Shown here one piece after another: positions 6,706 through 13,449 of a DNA stretch of 16,808 nucleotides. How positions within the stretch are numbered: the stretch's first letter is position 1; each line of letters starts with the position of its first letter. This DNA is from Candidatus Rokuibacteriota bacterium. Its GTDB lineage: Bacteria; Methylomirabilota; Methylomirabilia; Rokubacteriales; CSP1-6. The DNA is taken from positions 1 to 16,808 of the forward strand of contig QHRS01000068.1 of assembly GCA_003221435.1 (NCBI GenBank), in the 5' to 3' direction. Made by a program: the position numbers and the translations under genes. The notes beneath the pieces were generated by a model, which ran no database searches, was not told the DNA's origin, and saw only the letters and a list, made by a program, of their open reading frames with translations.

Positions 6706-8361
6706 ATGGGCCGTATTCCGCCGGACTACCTGCCACCGCGCGAGCTGTGGCCGGAGCGGATCTACACGCTTCCCGAGCATCGGACGTACCCGCGCCGGCT
6801 GAACTCGACCGAAGAGCTGATCGACCGGCACGTCGCCGAGGGGCGGGGCGACCGGGTGGCGCTTCTCTTCGAGGACCAGAAGATCAGCTATCGCGCGCTG
6901 CAGGCCTCCGTCAATCGGCTCGGCTCGAGCCTGCAGGGGCTCGGCATCGGCGAGGAGGATCGCGTGCTCCTGCGCGCGCCGTCGATTCCGCCGGCGCTCG
7001 TCTCGGTATTCGCGACGATCAAGATCGGCGGCGTGATCGTGCCGACCTCCCCGTTGCTGTCGCGGACCGAGCTCGCGCACGTCGCCAACACCACCGAGGC
7101 GACCGCGCTGATCGTCGCCGCGCCGCTGCTCGAAGACGTGGACAAGGCAAAGGCCGAGCTGCGGACGGTCAAGCACGTGATCGTCATCGGCGGCGACGCG
7201 GCCGACGTCACCGCGCGGGGCTACCTCCCGTACGGCGAGCTGATCGCCAAGGGCTCGCCGCAGCTCGAGCCCGTCCGGCGCGATCGGATGGCCGTCTCGG
7301 TGCTGCTGTTCACGTCTGGCACCACGGGGTTGCCGAAGGGCACCGTCCATGTCATGGAAGAAGCCCTGACGGTTCCGGACAGCTTCGGCAAATACGGCTG
7401 GCGGGTCGGCGCGGACGACGTGATCGGCGGCCCCGCGCCGCTGTCGCTCGCCGCCGGCTACTCGACCCAGGCGGTCATTCCCTTCCGCTTCGGCGCGGCG
7501 GCCTCGCTGCTGCCGCGGTTCACGCCGGAGGCGATGTTCGAGCAGATCCAGAAGCACCGGATCTCGATCGTCTCGATCCTGCCGACCGCCTACCGGAAGA
7601 TGATGCAGGTCCCGGACGCGGCGAAGCGGTACGATCTCTCGTCCGTGCGCCTCTGCACGGGTGGCGGGGAATCGCTGACCGCGCAGACCTACGAAGAGTG
7701 GAAGCGCATGTTCGGGCACGAGATCTTCGAAGGGCTCGGCACCACCGAGATGATGTACGTGTTCGTCTCCTCCGCGGTCACCCGCCGGGTGAAGCCGGGC
7801 GCGATCGGGCCGGCGGTTCCGGGCTACGAGATCAAGGTCGTGACCGAGGACGGCAAGGGGTGCAAGCCGGGCGAGGTCGGCCTCCTGATCGCGCGGGGCC
7901 CGACGGGGACCGTCTACTGGCGCGACCCGGAGAAGCAGCGGTCGGCCGTGTGGAACGGCTGGTGCCGCGCCGGGGACTTCGTCACGCTCGACGAGGACGG
8001 CTACGTGTGGTTCCTCTCGCGGGAGGACGACCTCATCAAGTCCTCCGGGTACCGCATCGGTCCGGAGGAGATCGAGGACGCGCTCCGGAAGCACGCGGCC
8101 GTGGCCGACGCGGGCGTGATCGGCGTGCCCGATCCCGTGCGCGGGCACAACACGCGCGCGTACGTCGTGCTCCACCCGACCGTCACGCCCTCGGACGACC
8201 TCAAGCGGCAGCTCATCGAGCACTGCCGCGGCGAGATCGCGGTCTACAAGCTGCCGCGCGAGATCGAGTTCACCGATCAGCTCCCGCGCGCGCCGGGCCC
8301 CGCCGGGCCCGGAACCGGCAAGCTGTTGCGGCGCCTCCTCCGCGCCAAGCCCACCGCCTAG
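6706..8361 (+). CDS. AMP-forming acyl-CoA ligase, benzoate/2-aminobenzoate-CoA ligase type
   Basis: A 551-residue ANL-superfamily adenylating enzyme that activates a carboxylic acid with ATP and CoA. The N-terminus (PPRELWPERIYTLPEH, then YPRRLN) resembles 2-aminobenzoate-CoA and benzoate-CoA ligases, so an aromatic acid is the likeliest substrate. Motifs in order: P-loop A3 LLFTSGTTGLPKGTVH (about 202-217), A5 EGLGTTEMM, A7/A8 AGDFVTLDEDGYVWF then SREDDLIKSSGYRIGPEEIE (the hinge), and A10 with catalytic Lys539 in GTGKLLRR. The A10 loop is odd: it reads LPRAPGPAGPGTGK where the family usually has only two or three residues between LPR and TGK. About six Pro/Gly/Ala residues are added, encoded by a perfect 10-base tandem duplication (8291-8310). 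The start is ATG 6706, 15 bases after the exported-protein stop, with only a weak purine run (GAGA) before it. It is the last gene of the operon; a stem-loop follows. Confidence 0.92.
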   Translation: MGRIPPDYLPPRELWPERIYTLPEHRTYPRRLNSTEELIDRHVAEGRGDRVALLFEDQKISYRALQASVNRLGSSLQGLGIGEEDRVLLRAPSIPPALVSVFATIKIGGVIVPTSPLLSRTELAHVANTTEATALIVAAPLLEDVDKAKAELRTVKHVIVIGGDAADVTARGYLPYGELIAKGSPQLEPVRRDRMAVSVLLFTSGTTGLPKGTVHVMEEALTVPDSFGKYGWRVGADDVIGGPAPLSLAAGYSTQAVIPFRFGAAASLLPRFTPEAMFEQIQKHRISIVSILPTAYRKMMQVPDAAKRYDLSSVRLCTGGGESLTAQTYEEWKRMFGHEIFEGLGTTEMMYVFVSSAVTRRVKPGAIGPAVPGYEIKVVTEDGKGCKPGEVGLLIARGPTGTVYWRDPEKQRSAVWNGWCRAGDFVTLDEDGYVWFLSREDDLIKSSGYRIGPEEIEDALRKHAAVADAGVIGVPDPVRGHNTRAYVVLHPTVTPSDDLKRQLIEHCRGEIAVYKLPREIEFTDQLPRAPGPAGPGTGKLLRRLLRAKPTA

Positions 8362-8367
8362 AACCTC

Positions 8368-8390
8368 GGAGGGCGGCTCGCCCGCCTTCC
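8368..8390 (+). terminator. Stem-loop after the acyl-CoA ligase stop
   Basis: GGAGGGCGG and CCCGCCTTCC flank a CTCGC loop, giving a 9-bp stem (one G-U pair) that starts 6 bases after the ligase stop codon. There is no T-tract, so it is not a classical intrinsic terminator. It could stabilise the 3' end or act with Rho. The position at the operon end supports a 3' boundary role. Confidence 0.4.
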
Positions 8391-8619
8391 GGGGCGGAAT
8401 CGTGGAGCCCGAGCGCGCAACTGCTGCGCCGCAGGGAAGTCGCGCAGGAAGCGCTCGCTCCTAATCTAGCCGCCGTCTAAGGTGGCGGATCGAGTCTGGA
8501 TCTCCGCCACTTATCGGCCATTCGCAGCCCTGCGGGAGGGAAGCGAGCGCGCTGACGCTCGCAACCGAGTCTTGTTCGGTGTCCAGGAAACCGGGTGCGG
8601 TACACTCGGGGGTAGCACA
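8391..8619. other. Non-coding spacer between the ligase and the DUF6166-like gene
   Basis: I see no convincing gene in this stretch. It holds an 8-bp inverted repeat, GTGGCGGA (8482-8489) and TCCGCCAC (8503-8510), with a 13-base loop. It also holds TACACT at 8601-8606, a possible -10 box just upstream of the next gene, without a clear -35. The reading frame of the downstream gene stays open back to a GTG at 8482, but that extension starts inside the inverted repeat, has no ribosome site and its residues look random. Confidence 0.5.
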
Positions 8620-9372
8620 ATGGCTATCAAAGTGAGGGAGATCGATCTCCTGGTTGTCCCTGAAACATGCACGGTAATCCGGTTCGAGGACATCGAGGGC
8701 GATCCCGATGGGACTGGCCCATATCTCTATCCGGTGGCGGAGGTCACGCCCGAGGCGGCGGAGACTGCAATTCGAGCTGGCGCCTCCGTGCAGCGGGGCT
8801 ACGACGCCCCCTACGTCGGTGATCCGAAGGCACCGATCGGAGACTTCTGCGGTTACCGTAAGCTCCGCCGAGCCTACACGCTTGACCGGGCCGTTTCAGA
8901 GATCCTTGCCGAACTCGCCGAGCAGGCGAGTGTCATCGGGGACTGGCCGGTCTTTCGGGGCTTGCGGGTCCACGTCGGAGGATACGCCTCCCAGGAGCAG
9001 GCGGCCCATGTCACGGTCGACTACGGGCGTGGCACCCGGAACCTTTCGCGGCCTGCTGACCTGGGGGACGGTGAAATCTCTCACGCGACGACGTTCGACT
9101 GGGGCTACGGCGGGTCCAGGCCAGCGGAGCTGGCGCGGGCGATTCTGGTGGCGATGTACCCGACGAGCGCCCTGGTGCGGAAGCCGGAGTGCTACCAGCT
9201 CTTTCGGCGGCAGGTCATAGCGCGACTCCCGCACAAGGAGTTTCGCCTCAACGGCAGCGAGGTACGAGCCTGGTTTGCGGAGTGGTTGAAAAGCCAGTGG
9301 GTCCACCAACGGGCGGCCCCCGCTCCTCCCGACAGTCCTCCTCCCAGCGTAAGCCCCGCCTCATTTTCCTGA
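8620..9372 (+). CDS. Uncharacterised protein with a DUF6166-like C-terminal domain
   Basis: A 250-residue protein. Residues about 112-226 (VFRGLRVHV, then TTFDWGYGGSRPAELARAIL, then YQLFRRQVIARLP and a final WFAEWLKS) match my memory of DUF6166, whose hallmark is an F-x-WGYGGS-x-P-x-x-LA block. The function of that family is unknown, and it tends to occur in accessory and mobile contexts. The N-terminal 110 residues are acidic (FEDIEGDPDG, EVTPEAAETA) and unfamiliar. The C-terminus is a Pro/Ser-rich tail, likely disordered. There is no signal peptide or membrane segment. I chose ATG 8620, with GGGGG about 8 bases upstream; a GTG at 8482 would add 46 unlikely residues. Base composition is lower than next door: 74 G/C of 120 at 8641-8760 against 85 of 120 at 7441-7560. 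It is a single gene, transcribed towards the cytochrome gene, and is probably horizontally acquired. Confidence 0.75.
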   Translation: MAIKVREIDLLVVPETCTVIRFEDIEGDPDGTGPYLYPVAEVTPEAAETAIRAGASVQRGYDAPYVGDPKAPIGDFCGYRKLRRAYTLDRAVSEILAELAEQASVIGDWPVFRGLRVHVGGYASQEQAAHVTVDYGRGTRNLSRPADLGDGEISHATTFDWGYGGSRPAELARAILVAMYPTSALVRKPECYQLFRRQVIARLPHKEFRLNGSEVRAWFAEWLKSQWVHQRAAPAPPDSPPPSVSPASFS

Positions 9373-9382
9373 CGCTTAGTCC

Positions 9383-9426
9383 CCGAGGCTGCCGTCTGTA
9401 CGGCATAAGCTATGCCGGCACCTCGC
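9383..9426. terminator. Overlapping inverted repeats between convergent genes, candidate bidirectional terminator
   Basis: Three mutually exclusive pairings share bases here. TGCCGT/ACGGCA has a 4-base loop (9390-9405). CGGCATA/TATGCCG has a 3-base AGC loop (9401-9417). A longer outer pairing joins CGAGG-(C)-TGCCG (9384-9394) with CGGCACCTCG (9415-9424). The element lies in the 103-base gap between the end of the DUF6166-like gene and the end of the leftward transporter/cytochrome operon, where a bidirectional terminator is expected. No T-tract is visible on either strand. Confidence 0.45.
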
Positions 9427-9475
9427 CGTGCTGGGCTCCTTCTTCTGCGGGCGCCTTGGGTGCGGAGCGAGAAGC

Positions 9476-9850
9476 TCAGCGGCTGAGGGTGCGGACGTAC
9501 GCGATGACCGCGTCGATCTGCGAGTCATCGAGGTGGGAGCCGAAGCCCGGCATGCCGGGCTTACCGAGCGGCGCGCCGCCGTGCTTGATCAGCTCGTGGA
9601 GGTACGTGTCGGAGCTGGCGCGCATGCGCGCTGGGTCGGTGAGATCACCCGGTCGGATCAAGAACAGGGTTGCGCGACAGGAGCCGCGCCCGCTGCGGCC
9701 GTGGCAGTCAATGCAGTAGCGATAGTAGATGCGCTGGCCGAGGGACGCGCCCGGCGGCGGCTTCGTCTCCTCCACGGCGACCGCGACCAGCCTGGCGATG
9801 AGCCCGATCGCCACGATGAAGCCCATCAGCACGATCGCGGGATGCCGCAT
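9476..9850 (-). CDS. Small membrane-anchored c-type cytochrome
   Basis: A 124-residue class I cytochrome c. Residues about 4-26 (PAIVLMGFIVAIGLIARLVAVAV) are an uncleaved anchor or signal segment, and the rest should lie in the periplasm. The heme-binding motif is Cys46-Ile-Asp-Cys49-His50 within RYCIDCHGRSG. The likely sixth ligand is Met100 in GKPGMPGFG. The C-terminal helix DSQIDAVIAYVRTLSR is typical of the family. I chose ATG 9850; a GTG at 9868 would add six residues (MLSWPR), and neither has a strong ribosome site. It follows the LivF-like gene by 30-48 bases on the same strand and so is probably the last gene of that operon. It would carry electrons for a periplasmic dehydrogenase or oxidase that is not visible here. 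Confidence 0.88.
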   Translation of the reverse strand: MRHPAIVLMGFIVAIGLIARLVAVAVEETKPPPGASLGQRIYYRYCIDCHGRSGRGSCRATLFLIRPGDLTDPARMRASSDTYLHELIKHGGAPLGKPGMPGFGSHLDDSQIDAVIAYVRTLSR

Positions 9851-9897
9851 CCGCGGCCAGGATAGCACGCGCCCGATCCGGCGCCGCGGCAGCGGAG

Positions 9898-10632
9898 CTA
9901 CGGCTGCGGCGCTGGCCCGAGCGGCAGCAAGGTGCGGCGGAGGCGCTCGTTGCCGAGCAGCGCGACGCCGGGTCCGGCGAGCACGACCCGTCCCTCATCG
10001 AGCAGGTAGGCGTCATCGGCGAGGCGCAGGAGCCGCCCGACGTGCTGGCCCGCCGCGAGGACGCTCGCCGCTCCGCGCGCGATGTCGCGGAGCGCGGCGC
10101 CGAAGCGGTGCGTGATCGCGGGCGCCAGCCCGAGGAACGGATCGTCGAGGCAGAGCATCCGGGGCCGGGCCATCAGCCCGCGCGCGAGCGCCAGCATTTG
10201 CTGCTCGCCGCCCGAGAGCGCGCCCGCGCGCGCGTCCTGCCGCTCCTCGAGCGCGGGGAACAGCGTGTAGACGACCCGCAGCGTCTCATCCTGCGCCGCG
10301 CGCGCCCGCGGGAGGAAGGCGCCCAGCTCGAGGTTCTCGCGCACGGAGAGCGGTGCCCAGAGGTGGCGGCCTTCCGGGACCAGCACGATGCCGCGGGCCG
10401 CGAGCTCCCAGGCGGGCGCGCCGTCTACGCGCCGCCCGTCGAACGTGATCTCGCCGCCCGCGACGGCCAGCGCGCCCGCGATCGCGCGCAGGAGCGTCGA
10501 CTTGCCCGCGCCGCTCGGCCCGACCACCGCCGTGAACCGTCCCGCGCGCGCCTCGAGCGAGACGCCGCGCAGGACGAGCTGCCCCGCATAGCCCACCGTG
10601 AGGTCCCGCACCGACAGCAACGGAGCGCTCAC
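9898..10632 (-). CDS. livF: LivF-like ABC transporter ATP-binding protein with atypical Walker B
   Basis: A 244-residue ATPase of the branched-chain amino acid (HAAT) uptake family, on the cytoplasmic face. Walker A is GPSGAGKST (residues 38-46), the signature is LSGGEQQ (139-145), and LVPEGRHLWAPLSVRENL is the typical LivF Q-loop region. Walker B reads MLCLDDPFLGLAP: the residue normally Glu (LDEPSLGL) is Asp164, and the D-loop Ser is Phe. The switch region is AAGQHVGRLL where LivF usually has LVEQN. ATP hydrolysis at the site it completes may be slower or altered. GTG 10632 is preceded by AGGAGG 8 bases upstream, a strong ribosome site that decides the start. The upstream LivG-like stop is 37 bases away. 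The LivF assignment rests on sequence type and gene order. Confidence 0.9.
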   Translation of the reverse strand: MSAPLLSVRDLTVGYAGQLVLRGVSLEARAGRFTAVVGPSGAGKSTLLRAIAGALAVAGGEITFDGRRVDGAPAWELAARGIVLVPEGRHLWAPLSVRENLELGAFLPRARAAQDETLRVVYTLFPALEERQDARAGALSGGEQQMLALARGLMARPRMLCLDDPFLGLAPAITHRFGAALRDIARGAASVLAAGQHVGRLLRLADDAYLLDEGRVVLAGPGVALLGNERLRRTLLPLGPAPQP

Positions 10633-10669
10633 TGGACTCCCCTCCTCTCATCGCGGCCCCCTTCGATGG

Positions 10670-11386
10670 TCACTCGTCGCCCAGGTACGCCGCGCGGAGC
10701 TCGCGCGAGGCGAAGACCGCGCGCGGGGGCCCTTCGGCCACCACGGCGCCCTGGTCGAGCAGCAGCACGCGATCGCTCACCTCGTTGAGCACGGCCAGCG
10801 AGTGCTCGATGGCGAAGATGGTCAGCCCGCGTTCGCGGAGCCGCGCATAGAAGCGGATCACCTCTTCCCGTCCCTTCGGCGAGAGCCCCGAGGCCAGCTC
10901 GTCGAGGAGCAGGAGCGTCGGTCGTGTCGAGAGCGCGATGGCCAGCTCGAGACGCTTCGTCTCGCCGAGTGAGAGCGTGCTCGCGCGGGCGGATGCCTTC
11001 TCGGCGAGGCCGACGGTCGCGAGGAGCCGGTCGACCTCGCGGGCGCGATCGATCCGCCGCGACGCCGGGCGTGCGCCGAACGTGACGCCGGCCAGCACAT
11101 TGTCGAACACGCTCATGCGCGGGAAGGGGCGCGCGATCTGGAAGGTGCGCCCGATCCCGAGGCGCGCGATCTTCCAGGGCGCCAGACCGGTGATCCGGAC
11201 GCCGCCGAACCATACTTCTCCCGCGGCCGGTCGCACCAGGCCGGACACCACGTTGAAGAGCGTCGTCTTCCCCGAGCCGTTCGGCCCCAGCAGACCGACG
11301 ATCTCGCGGTCGGCGATCGCCACCTCGACCGACCTGAGCGCGCGGAGCCCTCCGAAGGCGACCGACACGGAGCGGACGTCGAGCAT
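10670..11386 (-). CDS. livG: LivG-like ABC transporter ATP-binding protein
   Basis: A 238-residue ATPase partner of the LivF-like protein. Walker A is GPNGSGKTT (residues 34-42). The Q-loop region is IGRTFQIARPFPRMSVFDNV, a LivG hallmark. The signature is LSLGETKRLELA, Walker B is TLLLLDELASGLSP with the catalytic Glu intact, and the switch is IEHSL. The D-loop Pro is Leu (DELASGL instead of DEPAAGL). I chose ATG 11386 because the family begins at LDVRSVSVAFGGLRAL. The adjacent GTG 11389 is equally possible, and a TTG at 11434 would overlap the LivM gene and add 16 unconserved residues. The gene follows LivM by about 25 bases. It would couple ATP hydrolysis to import of a branched-chain amino acid, amide, urea or aromatic/dicarboxylic acid substrate; which one cannot be told. 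Confidence 0.92.
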   Translation of the reverse strand: MLDVRSVSVAFGGLRALRSVEVAIADREIVGLLGPNGSGKTTLFNVVSGLVRPAAGEVWFGGVRITGLAPWKIARLGIGRTFQIARPFPRMSVFDNVLAGVTFGARPASRRIDRAREVDRLLATVGLAEKASARASTLSLGETKRLELAIALSTRPTLLLLDELASGLSPKGREEVIRFYARLRERGLTIFAIEHSLAVLNEVSDRVLLLDQGAVVAEGPPRAVFASRELRAAYLGDE

Positions 11387-11411
11387 CACGCGGGGGTGTC
11401 CGCCGACCCCG

Positions 11412-12338
11412 TCAGTCACGTGGAGCCTTGGCAAGCGAGGCGAGGCCGCCCGGGAGGTAGAGGATCACGACGATGAGGGCGACCGCGTACGGGAGCTGGT
11501 GGAGGGCCGGCGCGACGGGGTGGAGCAGCAGCTCGCTGAACAGGTGGAGCCCGAGGGCGGCAAGAGTCGGACCCAGCACCGAGTGGAGCCCGCCGAACAT
11601 CGCCATCACCAGCGGGACGATCGAGAAGAAGCGGCCGAAGACGAGGTCGGGCTCGACGACCCGCACCATGTGGACGTACAGCCCGCCCGCGAGCCCGGTG
11701 AGCAGGGCCGAGAGTGCGAAGCTGGCGAGCTTCCACGTGATCGGGCGGATGCCGAGCAACGCTGCGCGATCGGCAGCCTCGCGCACGGCGCGGAGCGCGA
11801 GCCCGAGCCGGCTTCGCGTCATCAGCCCGAAGACCCCCAGCGCGGCCGCCAGCACGGCGAGCGAGACGTAGTAGCTCCCTGTGTGGCCGCGGGTCAGATC
11901 GAGCGGCACGGCGGCCAGCGTCGGGAGCGGTGGAATCCCGACGAGGCCCGCGCCGCCGCCGGACACGGCGGTCCAGTTCTGCGCGATGCCGCGCCACAGC
12001 TCGGCGTAGGCGAGCGTCGCGAGCGCGAGCGCCGCGCCGCCCAGGCGCGCCGCCGCCGCCCCGATCAGCAGCGCCCCCGCGACGGCGACGGCGCCCCCCG
12101 CGGCGATCGCGGCCCACGGCGAGACGCCGGCGAGCGAGGTGAGCGCGGCGCCGTACGCGCCGAGCCCGAAGAACGCCGCGTGACCGAACGAGATCTGGCC
12201 GCCGTAGGCGAGGAGGTTCCAGGCGGTGGCGAGGGTGGCGAAGAGAAACGCCGTCGAGAGCACGTAGACGTAATAGGGGTGGAAGCCGATGAGCGGCGGC
12301 AGGAGCGCGAGCGTCGCGACGAGGGCGGCGCCGCGCAC
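11412..12338 (-). CDS. livM: LivM-like ABC transporter permease
   Basis: A 308-residue inner-membrane permease, hydrophobic nearly throughout, with roughly eight to ten membrane segments. The LivM fingerprint TAWNLLAYGGQISFGHAAFFGLGAY-type block is present near residue 40, and ALRAVREAADRAALLGIRP and LTGLAGGLYVHMVRVVEPDL are the cytoplasmic coupling loop and a late helix. I chose GTG 12338 because it falls 2 bases after the LivH stop and just before the first hydrophobic stretch (RGAALVATLALLPPLIGF). The frame stays open further upstream, but there it only shadows the LivH gene. With the LivH-like protein it would form the channel. Confidence 0.92.
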   Translation of the reverse strand: MRGAALVATLALLPPLIGFHPYYVYVLSTAFLFATLATAWNLLAYGGQISFGHAAFFGLGAYGAALTSLAGVSPWAAIAAGGAVAVAGALLIGAAAARLGGAALALATLAYAELWRGIAQNWTAVSGGGAGLVGIPPLPTLAAVPLDLTRGHTGSYYVSLAVLAAALGVFGLMTRSRLGLALRAVREAADRAALLGIRPITWKLASFALSALLTGLAGGLYVHMVRVVEPDLVFGRFFSIVPLVMAMFGGLHSVLGPTLAALGLHLFSELLLHPVAPALHQLPYAVALIVVILYLPGGLASLAKAPRD

Positions 12339-12340
12339 GA

Positions 12341-13192
12341 TCAGTCGACGGGGGGGCGGGCGAGCAGGGATGCCAGGAGCAGGCACGCGATGACAGGCTC
12401 GCGCCAGGCCGGGCCGCTGATCGCCACCGTGAGGCTCTCGGCGATGCCGAGCAGGAGCCCCGCGAGCAGCACGGTGAGCAGGCGGCCCACTCCGGCCCAG
12501 ATCGTCAGCACGATCGCGAGGAGCGTCAGCTCGACGCCCGCCGTCGGATATACGTAGTGGGTCGTCGCGAGCAGCACGCCCGCGGCGCCCGAGAGCGCCA
12601 TCGCGAGCACGAGGGTGATCCGCGTCGCCGCGTAGACGTTGATGCCCGCGAGGGCCGCGGCGTCGCGGTCCAGGCCCGTCGCCCGGATCGCGCGTCCCCA
12701 GCGCGTTCGCGTCACCGCGAGCCAGAGCGCGCCGATCGCGCCGAGCGCCGCGAGCGCGACGACGGCGCGCCCGTGGTTCAGCGTGACCCAGCCGAACCGC
12801 GTGCTCGCGCCGAGCGACGGGCTCGAGATGAGACGGTGCGGCCCCGGCCAGAGCACGCGCATGAGGGCCTGGAGCAGCAGCGCCCAGCCGAACGTGAGGG
12901 CGAGGCTCGGCAGCGCGCGCGGCGCCGGCAGCCGGTCGAGCATCCAGTGCCAGAGGAACGCCAGTGGCAGGAGCGCCGCGGCGGCGACCGGGATCAGCAG
13001 GAGCGGATGCAGCCCGGACCCCGCCCAGAGGCCGTAGCCGATGTAGCCGCCGAGGGTGACGATCTCGCCGTGCGCCAGGTTGAGGGAGTGGCTGATGCCG
13101 AGGATCATCGCGAAGCCGAGCGCCACGAAGGCGTACAAGCATCCGAGCATGACGCCCGAGACGAGCGTCTGCATCAGCGTTGACAGCGGCAC
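12341..13192 (-). CDS. livH: LivH-like ABC transporter permease
   Basis: A 283-residue permease, first gene of the leftward transporter operon, with about eight hydrophobic segments. SGVMLGCLYAFVALGFAMIL and HSLNLAHGEIVTLGGYIGYG are the hallmark N-terminal LivH blocks. IRATGLDRDAAALAGINVY is the cytoplasmic loop that contacts the ATPases. The C-terminus is shorter than usual, stopping after the last helix (ACLLLASLLARPPVD). The likely start is GTG 13192, without any ribosome site, 7 bases after a good -10 box, consistent with a leaderless message. ATG 13174 is the alternative. No LivJ/LivK-type binding-protein gene accompanies the operon in this window. Confidence 0.92.
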   Translation of the reverse strand: MPLSTLMQTLVSGVMLGCLYAFVALGFAMILGISHSLNLAHGEIVTLGGYIGYGLWAGSGLHPLLLIPVAAAALLPLAFLWHWMLDRLPAPRALPSLALTFGWALLLQALMRVLWPGPHRLISSPSLGASTRFGWVTLNHGRAVVALAALGAIGALWLAVTRTRWGRAIRATGLDRDAAALAGINVYAATRITLVLAMALSGAAGVLLATTHYVYPTAGVELTLLAIVLTIWAGVGRLLTVLLAGLLLGIAESLTVAISGPAWREPVIACLLLASLLARPPVD

Positions 13193-13199
13193 GCGCGGG

Positions 13200-13229
13200 A
13201 GTGTAGCGTTCAGCCGCGAATGAAGTCAA
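13200..13229 (-). promoter_or_regulatory. Sigma-70-like promoter of the livH operon, probably leaderless
   Basis: On the minus strand TTGACT (13224-13229, 5/6 match to the -35 consensus) is followed after 18 bases by TACACT (13200-13205, 4/6 match to TATAAT with the key second A and last T). The LivH GTG lies 7 bases beyond the -10 box, where transcription normally starts, so the mRNA would have essentially no leader. Confidence 0.65.
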
Positions 13230-13293
13230 CGCCGGCGCGAGAGTCCGGAGCACGCCGCGGTGGTGCGGGCGTTATTGATCGGCGGGACGCCAC

Positions 13294-13321
13294 TTGACAA
13301 GCTCTGGCCGGGCGCCATACT
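13294..13321 (+). promoter_or_regulatory. Candidate promoter of the rightward solute-binding protein operon
   Basis: TTGACA (13294-13299), an exact -35 consensus, is followed after 16 bases by CATACT (13316-13321, 4/6 match to the -10). This would give an mRNA leader of about 120 bases. A second candidate -10, TATATT (13368-13373), lies downstream but lacks a good -35. Confidence 0.5.
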
Positions 13322-13360
13322 CGTCCACCGACGGATGACCGCCATGGGGTAGTATCGCCC

Positions 13361-13386
13361 AGGTACCTATATTCCCCGCACAGGGG
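13361..13386. promoter_or_regulatory. Palindrome and hairpin in the solute-binding protein leader
   Basis: AGGTACCT (13361-13368) is a perfect 8-base palindrome abutting TATATT. It is followed by CCCC-GCACA-GGGG (13374-13386), a small hairpin. Together they may be an operator or a leader structure upstream of the Tat-exported binding protein. No regulator is encoded nearby. Confidence 0.3.
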
Positions 13387-13449
13387 CCGGTAAACACCTG
13401 TCTCCGCGGGCACGAGCTTCATGAGCACTCTACCGAGGGAGGCAAGGCG

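Noticed and set aside
6214..8223. 669-codon minus-strand open frame opposite the exported protein and the ligase
   Set aside because: Compositionally a shadow (Arg, Asp, Ala, Gly), no recognisable motif, and the opposite strand encodes an intact adenylating enzyme.
8482..8510. Sequence resembling a tRNA 3' end (T-arm-like ATCGAGTC followed by CTCCGCCAC), considered as an attachment site
   Set aside because: The T-stem does not pair as in a tRNA, there is no acceptor partner, anticodon arm or upstream tRNA body, and I found no matching direct repeat at the other side of the DUF6166-like gene. Kept only as an inverted repeat.
8482..8619. N-terminal extension of the DUF6166-like protein from GTG 8482
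   Set aside because: It starts inside an inverted repeat, has no ribosome site and its residues look non-coding; ATG 8620 has a purine-rich site in front.
11387..11434. Longer LivG start at TTG 11434
   Set aside because: It would overlap the LivM gene and add 16 residues not expected in the family, which begins at LDVRSVSVAFGG.
12341..13253. LivM reading frame open far upstream into the livH region
   Set aside because: The upstream part is an out-of-frame translation of livH (Arg/Ala-rich, no membrane pattern); the hydrophobic LivM sequence begins at GTG 12338, right after the livH stop.
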